Assembly (NCBI RefSeq): GCF_046244365.1
Contig: NZ_CP176395.1
Location: forward strand, 6,076,001 to 6,140,000
Length of the DNA stretch: 64,000 nucleotides
Reading direction: 5' to 3'
Source of the DNA: Paenibacillus_V sp046244365
GTDB taxonomy: Bacteria; Bacillota; Bacilli; Paenibacillales; NBRC-103111
Position numbers and translations under genes: made by a program. The notes under the pieces are model-generated. The model searched no databases, was not told the DNA's origin, and worked only from the letters and a program-made list of their open reading frames with translations. Positions 59,722 to 64,000 of this stretch are shown here, one piece after another (the stretch's first letter is position 1; every line of letters starts with the position of its first letter).

Positions 59722-60612
59722 TTAGCCTTTTACGGCGCCGATCAGCATCCCTTTAATGAAATATTTTTGCAGAAACGGATAGACGGCGAGCACCGGCAAT
59801 ATCGCGACGACGACCGTCGCCATTTTGACCGTCTCGGGCGGCAGCGCGTTAAGCTCGGCCGCATTGACGATCTGCAGCTCCTGGCTGACATTCGGCGTCT
59901 GAATCATATTCCGCAGCACGACTTGAATCGGGTAAAGCGATTTATCCGTCAAGTACATAATACCGCCGAAATAGGCATTCCAGTGAGTAACTCCATAAAA
60001 CAGTCCAAGCGTAGCCATGATCGGCATCGATAAAGGCAATATGATTCGTATGAGCGTCTGCATGTCGCTGCAGCCGTCCACATGAGCGGCATCCTCGATT
60101 TCGGGCGGCAAATTCTCGAAATACGTCTTCATAATCAGCATGTTGAAGGTAGAGACCAATCCCGGTATGATAAGAGCCCCTAACGTATTGGTCAAGCCGA
60201 GTCCGCTGACGACCAGATAGGTCGGAATGATGCCTCCGCTGAACAGCATCGTAAAGACGATGGCGAGCAAAATGGCGTTCCGGCCCGGCATCGCTTTCTT
60301 GGACAGCGGATAGGCGAGCAGCGCCGTAATGAGCAGGTTAAGCGCCGTACCGACGATCGTGACGATCGCCGACACCTTGAGCGCCTGCGGGATGCGCGGA
60401 CTTGAAAAGATTTGCGTATACGCTTCAAAGGTCAACTTGCTGGGGATGATGACGAATCCTCCGTTTTTGAGCACCTCGGAGAACGGAGTGATCGACATGA
60501 CCACGACGTAGTAGAGCGGAAACAAAGTCGACAAGGCGAACGCTCCAAGAGCTACGTAAAGCGCTGCGTCAACGACTTTGTCCGACTTTGTTTTATGCAG
60601 GACAAATGCCAT
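59722..60612 (-). CDS. Carbohydrate ABC transporter permease (LplC/MalG type)
   Basis: 296 residues from MAFVLHKTKSDKVVDAALYV, preceded by GGAAAGGAG. Six membrane segments; the EAA loop reads EDAAHVDGCSDMQTLIRIIL (~residues 190-209), the contact site for the ATPase. The C-terminal YPFLQKYFIKGMLIGAVKG is typical of the CUT1 MalG-side permease. It pairs with the gene 16 bp upstream. No ATPase is encoded nearby, as usual for systems that share MsmX. Confidence 0.93.
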   Translation of the reverse strand: MAFVLHKTKSDKVVDAALYVALGAFALSTLFPLYYVVVMSITPFSEVLKNGGFVIIPSKLTFEAYTQIFSSPRIPQALKVSAIVTIVGTALNLLITALLAYPLSKKAMPGRNAILLAIVFTMLFSGGIIPTYLVVSGLGLTNTLGALIIPGLVSTFNMLIMKTYFENLPPEIEDAAHVDGCSDMQTLIRIILPLSMPIMATLGLFYGVTHWNAYFGGIMYLTDKSLYPIQVVLRNMIQTPNVSQELQIVNAAELNALPPETVKMATVVVAILPVLAVYPFLQKYFIKGMLIGAVKG

Positions 60613-60628
60613 GGTTACGCTCCTTTCC

Positions 60629-61549
60629 TTACCAGATTCCCGAGCCGCCGAACTTCTTGGCGATTTTGTTCGCGCCGATGACGAGCACGAAGCCGATAAT
60701 CGACTTGAAGAAGCCGGTAGCCGCCGCCACGCTGAAATCAAGCTGCTCGATCCCTCGGCGGAATACCCAGGTGTCGATAATATCGCCGACCTCGTAAACG
60801 CGGGCGTTCTCGAAAATGTATATTTGCTCGAAGCCGGCATCGAGGATGCTCCCGAGCCTTAGGATAAGCAGCAGCACGACGACGTCGCGGATGCCCGGAA
60901 GCGTCACATGCCACATTTGCCTCCAGCGTCCTGCCCCGTCAACGACAGCCGCTTCGTACAGCTCCTGATTGATCGAGGCAAGCGCAGCCAAATAAATGAT
61001 GGCGCCGAAGCCGGTATTTTTCCATAAATCGGTCAATATGATCAGCGGTCTGAAAAAGTCTTTATTCGTGAGCACATCGATCGAGCCGAGCCCATGATCG
61101 CGGAACCACGTACTGATTAAGCCGGAGTTGGGGGCCAAGAAGGCGAATGTCAGACCGAAGACGATAATCCAAGATAAAAAGTAAGGGCCGTACGTAATCG
61201 TTTGCACGATTTTTTTGAACCAGCGCACCCGTATTTCATTAAGCGCGAGCGCGAGAATGATGTCCGGCAGCATGTTGAAAATAATCCGGTATAAGCTGAT
61301 AACGATCGTATTGCGCAGGATGATCGGAAAATCGGGCGTTTCAAAAAGCAGCTTGAAATTGTCAAACCCAACCCAAGGACTTCCCCAGATGCCTTTCATC
61401 AGATTGTAGCTTTTAAAGGCGATGACGAGGCCGCCCATCGGGACGTAATGAAACAATACGTAATACGCGATCCCGGGCAGCAGCATCAGGTAAAACCAGC
61501 GAAACCGGAAGACCGATCTCCACAACGGGTTTATTCGGATCGCATTCAT
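60629..61549 (-). CDS. Carbohydrate ABC transporter permease (LplB/MalF type)
   Basis: 306 residues from MNAIRINPLWRSVFRFRWFY after AAAGGAG. Six membrane segments and the EAA loop YEAAVVDGAGRWRQMWHVTL near residue 200. This is the MalF-side partner of a CUT1 importer for an oligosaccharide. The start at 61549 is preferred to 61600 for its Shine-Dalgarno sequence. It follows the binding-protein gene by 124 bp. Confidence 0.93.
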   Translation of the reverse strand: MNAIRINPLWRSVFRFRWFYLMLLPGIAYYVLFHYVPMGGLVIAFKSYNLMKGIWGSPWVGFDNFKLLFETPDFPIILRNTIVISLYRIIFNMLPDIILALALNEIRVRWFKKIVQTITYGPYFLSWIIVFGLTFAFLAPNSGLISTWFRDHGLGSIDVLTNKDFFRPLIILTDLWKNTGFGAIIYLAALASINQELYEAAVVDGAGRWRQMWHVTLPGIRDVVVLLLILRLGSILDAGFEQIYIFENARVYEVGDIIDTWVFRRGIEQLDFSVAAATGFFKSIIGFVLVIGANKIAKKFGGSGIW

Positions 61550-61673
61550 GGCTTGCTCCTTTCGAATTCGGTAAAATGTGCGCGCAGCTTCTTCATGCAT
61601 AGCCGGCTATCCGGAGATAACAACGGCGATGAAACGGAACGCTTCACCGCCGCAGATCGATTCCGACTATCCT

Positions 61674-63290
61674 TTATTCGAAAACATACGATTTCCCCTG
61701 TACCTTCGAAATTTGCTGCGCATAGGAGTCGAAAATATCTTTTCCTTTATACTTGCCCATCAGCTCTTGACGATAAGCCGGCCAGCCGGAAGAATCTTTG
61801 TCCTCCAGAAGCATTTTGGATACGACTTTGCGCATTTGCGTACGGAATGCCCCAAGGTCAAGACCGGTAGGCGGCGATACGTTCGTTCCGAGCGATTGGA
61901 CGTATTTATACGACGTTATCTTTTTAACGACTTCCCTGTCGCGGTCGGTTTCGTTCGGATCGATTTTCTCAAGCCCCAGCACTTTCGGTTCGTCCGGCGT
62001 AAAGAAGGCATAGATGGCTGCAAAGTTGCCTTGATCGAGAATATCCTTTTTGTACGTCTCCGCATTGATTTTGACTTTGTTGCCTTCTTTCGTGTAATGC
62101 ACGCCGCTCTGACCGTAATGCGTCAGTAGGAAGCCTTCCTCGCTTGCGAGCCAATCCAGGATTTCGATGCTTCGCTTGATTTTGGCATCGGTCGTTTTGG
62201 CGCTGAACAGGAACGGATTTCCCGGGAGCGCTTCATAGCCGACTCCGGCGCTCGCGAACGGATGGAACGGCTGCCAGTCAACCTTATCCGCTTTCGCTTT
62301 ATCGTCTTTCAAAATATCTTTCGTTTTCTTCTGCACGCTGTTCGCTCCGTTATCGAAAGCGAAATCCTTCGTCGCCCCGTACACGATACCGGCTTTGCCG
62401 GCAGCGGCTTTATTGACATTCTCCGGCGCTTTTTGCAGAAACCAGTCCGGATCTACGATTTTCATGCTAAGCACGTTGCGGATGTCGTCCATGACTTTTC
62501 CGACGCGAATGTCGCTCTGCGAATCGATGAATTTGCCGTTGTCCAGGATGAAGCCCGCGACCAGTCCGTTTTTGCCGTACTCCGGCCATTCCATGCTAAC
62601 GGTCGTACCGCCTCCAGCCGTCGTAAAGCCGAACGTATCGTTTTTGCCGTTGCCGTCAGGGTCTTTCTCCGTAAAAGCTTTCATCACATTAATCATGTCG
62701 TCGTACGTTTCGGGCACTTTGAGGCCCAGCTTGTCGAGCCAGTCTTTGCGGACGTAATAGGACACGTATTGCTGCTTCGGAAATGGGATCGGGGCTCTTT
62801 TGAACACATCCTGAATCTGATAACGTTTTAGCTCGTCCTCCTTGACCCATTTGAAATAGTTCGGCATCATCTTCGGCGTTACATAATTCGTCATGTCCAT
62901 AGGCACGCCGTCAAGGATGTATTTATTGGAAGCCACGCCGTCGATCATAAACATGTCCGGCGTGTTGCCCCCTGCGACAAGCAGGTTCATTTTGTTCGTA
63001 TATTCGTCGCCTATTTGCATGTGCGTCATTTGGAGGTCCACATTGAACTTTTCATCGATCGCTTTTTTGATAAAATCTTTCTCTTTTGGCGGCAGCGCGT
63101 AATTGTTCGGCGCATTCACAAACCAGCTCAGCGTAAGCTTCTCGGATTTGGCCGGAGCCGGCGAAGCGGACCCTGAAGCCGAAGGACTGGAGGATGCCGC
63201 CCCCTTGTCGTCGTTCTTTGTTGAGCTGCAGCCTGTAACGGCCAAACTGATAAGCAGCGTACCCGTTATTCCTGTTTTCCATGCCCGCAT
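61674..63290 (-). CDS. Extracellular solute-binding lipoprotein (LplA type)
   Basis: 538 residues. The lipobox LISLAVTGCSS puts the lipidated Cys at ~C21, followed by a Ser/Ala/Pro-rich tether and a large periplasmic-type binding fold (family 1). The length and W/Y-rich body resemble LplA/YtcQ proteins that bind oligosaccharides. It is the first gene of the importer operon; a perfect cre box near its promoter indicates CcpA-mediated catabolite repression. Confidence 0.93.
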   Translation of the reverse strand: MRAWKTGITGTLLISLAVTGCSSTKNDDKGAASSSPSASGSASPAPAKSEKLTLSWFVNAPNNYALPPKEKDFIKKAIDEKFNVDLQMTHMQIGDEYTNKMNLLVAGGNTPDMFMIDGVASNKYILDGVPMDMTNYVTPKMMPNYFKWVKEDELKRYQIQDVFKRAPIPFPKQQYVSYYVRKDWLDKLGLKVPETYDDMINVMKAFTEKDPDGNGKNDTFGFTTAGGGTTVSMEWPEYGKNGLVAGFILDNGKFIDSQSDIRVGKVMDDIRNVLSMKIVDPDWFLQKAPENVNKAAAGKAGIVYGATKDFAFDNGANSVQKKTKDILKDDKAKADKVDWQPFHPFASAGVGYEALPGNPFLFSAKTTDAKIKRSIEILDWLASEEGFLLTHYGQSGVHYTKEGNKVKINAETYKKDILDQGNFAAIYAFFTPDEPKVLGLEKIDPNETDRDREVVKKITSYKYVQSLGTNVSPPTGLDLGAFRTQMRKVVSKMLLEDKDSSGWPAYRQELMGKYKGKDIFDSYAQQISKVQGKSYVFE

Positions 63291-63311
63291 ATAAAGCCCT
63301 CCCCTATATGT

Positions 63312-63325
63312 TGTAACCGATTACA
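63312..63325. promoter_or_regulatory. CcpA cre box of the sugar importer operon
   Basis: TGTAACCGATTACA matches the cre consensus TGWNANCGNTNWCA at every position and is itself palindromic. It lies ~20 bp upstream of the binding-protein start and downstream of a TATACT -10 candidate (minus strand), a position suited to repression. The remaining 63340-63600 has no recognised feature. Confidence 0.75.
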
Positions 63326-63616
63326 ATAATAATGATAGTATAGCCGACTCCTAAAAAACAGAAAACGATGATGACATTCACATAGGAATCTGATGACATT
63401 ACGCGAGGCGGGTTTCGCTTATCCGGCTTAGGCACGAATGGATTTACACGGATCATATTCGATTAGGACCCTCTGTCGTGCGGGAAATACTCACATCCGC
63501 CTTAAGCGGAAAAGCAATCGGCATATCCGTGCTTGTCCTCGTCATAAAATGGAGATAACCGAAACCGCAATCCGGCGAAAGCCGGTTTTATTCGTTAGAA
63601 ACAAAGGAGGGCCGAT

Positions 63617-63781
63617 ATGCAAAAGTGGTGGTGGAAACTCCGGTTCACATTAAAAGCGTGCTTGCTCCCGATCATCGTCTTTCAGTTTATCCGCACGCTT
63701 CTGCTGCCCAACCCGTTCGACGTGCTCATTTTGTTTATGCTGTTCCTGTTATATATCGGACTGCTGTTCGATTGGTTCTGA
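63617..63781 (+). CDS. Small membrane protein, 54 residues
   Basis: Starts MQKWWWKLRFTLKACLLPII after AAAGGAGG. Two hydrophobic segments (~12-30 and ~35-52) are separated by the LLPNPFD turn, and the protein ends FDWF. I do not recognise the family. The strong ribosome-binding site and clean hydrophobic pattern support a real gene. It is convergent with a LysM gene. Confidence 0.65.
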   Translation: MQKWWWKLRFTLKACLLPIIVFQFIRTLLLPNPFDVLILFMLFLLYIGLLFDWF

Positions 63782-63866
63782 CGGAGCGAAAGAAGTCGGC
63801 AGGGATTCACTCAACGTTCTTCCAATGAGAAACGGCTTCGTATGCGTTCCGAGATTCGCAACAAAA

Positions 63867-63892
63867 AACGCGTTCCGAATACGGAACGCGTT
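63867..63892. terminator. Terminator between the small membrane gene and the LysM gene
   Basis: AACGCGTTCCG and CGGAACGCGTT with a 4-nt loop; the preceding AAAAAA gives a T-run on the minus strand. Confidence 0.8.
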
Positions 63893-63912
63893 CCCATTTG
63901 TCCTTGATTTCA

Positions 63913-64000
63913 TTACGGGATATAGATCACTTGACCTTCTGCGAGAGGCTGGCTCCCCAGACGGTTATACAGCACGATTTCACGCGGATTGATCTGGTAA
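63913..64000 (-). CDS. C-terminus of a LysM-domain protein (cut by window edge)
   Basis: Only the last 28 codons are visible: YQINPREIVLYNRLGSQPLA, then EGQVIYIP and a stop. The pattern (aliphatic spacing, Asn-x-Leu region, E-G-Q-x-I-x-I-P end) is the second half of a LysM peptidoglycan/chitin-binding module. What precedes it is outside the window. Confidence 0.6.
   Translation of the reverse strand, partial: YQINPREIVLYNRLGSQPLAEGQVIYIP

Overview
The window looks like chromosomal DNA of a spore-forming, motile Gram-positive of the Paenibacillaceae (Paenibacillus/Cohnella type). The evidence is the backbone gene order shared with Bacillus (valS-folC ... maf-radC-mreBCD-minCD-spoIVFAB-rplU-prp-rpmA-spo0B-obg-pheB), sporulation genes (spo0B, spoIVFA, spoIVFB), an S-layer-homology amidase, a YesM/YesN-type two-component system beside an LplABC-type sugar ABC transporter, a T-box leader on valS, and a fairly high G+C content. 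Almost all backbone genes lie on the minus strand, so the backbone reads from right to left. No rRNA, tRNA, CRISPR array or intact insertion sequence was seen.

Layout from left to right. 1-3.7 kb: threonine pathway operon (pheB-like ACT gene, hom, thrC, thrB; thrB is cut by the window edge). 3.85-4.24 kb: an unrecognised ~390-nt structured transcript with its own promoter and terminator. 4.5-10.3 kb: accessory genes (small membrane protein, NUDIX hydrolase, IclR regulator divergent from a class III aminotransferase, DHA2 efflux pump divergent from a PadR regulator). 10.3-15.3 kb: obg, spo0B, rpmA, prp, rplU, rng. 15.4-17.4 kb: spoIVFB/spoIVFA. 17.6-20.3 kb: an inserted GH95 glycosidase and an AhpD-like gene remnant. 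20.4-26.4 kb: rodA, minD, minC, mreD, mreC, mreB, radC. 26.5-27.2 kb: repeat-rich intergenic region, including a (GGGGTGC)n array of about 28 units. 27.3-34.1 kb: motB/motA, rpoN, a NarL-type two-component pair, a DUF1540 protein, maf and a DUF4321 protein. 34.2-39.9 kb: SLH amidase, a DUF2087/GIY-YIG/efflux operon, a DUF2680 protein and a GDPD-like protein. 39.9-44.4 kb: gap with an overlapping SR1P-type gene, then an arsenic operon (arsR, arsC, acr3, a CX5R phosphatase, arsI). 44.6-45.8 kb: an N-terminally truncated efflux pump fused to an attenuator-like leader. 46-49.2 kb: SPOR-domain protein and a methyltransferase/TPR protein. 49.2-49.7 kb: repeats. 49.8-56 kb: murC, folC, valS with T-box. 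56.1-63.3 kb: AraC-type response regulator, sensor kinase, two permeases and a lipoprotein binding protein preceded by a perfect CcpA cre box. 63.6-64 kb: a small membrane protein and the C-terminus of a LysM protein.

Functionally, the backbone joins wall synthesis and cell shape (murC, rodA, mreBCD, minCD, SPOR protein), translation (valS, L21, L27 with its processing protease Prp, Obg, RNase G) and sporulation control (Spo0B, SpoIVFA/FB). Accessory blocks for efflux, arsenic detoxification and carbohydrate use interrupt it. Several dispersed palindromic repeats recur at different loci, two of them immediately upstream of the ribosome-binding sites of minD and valS.
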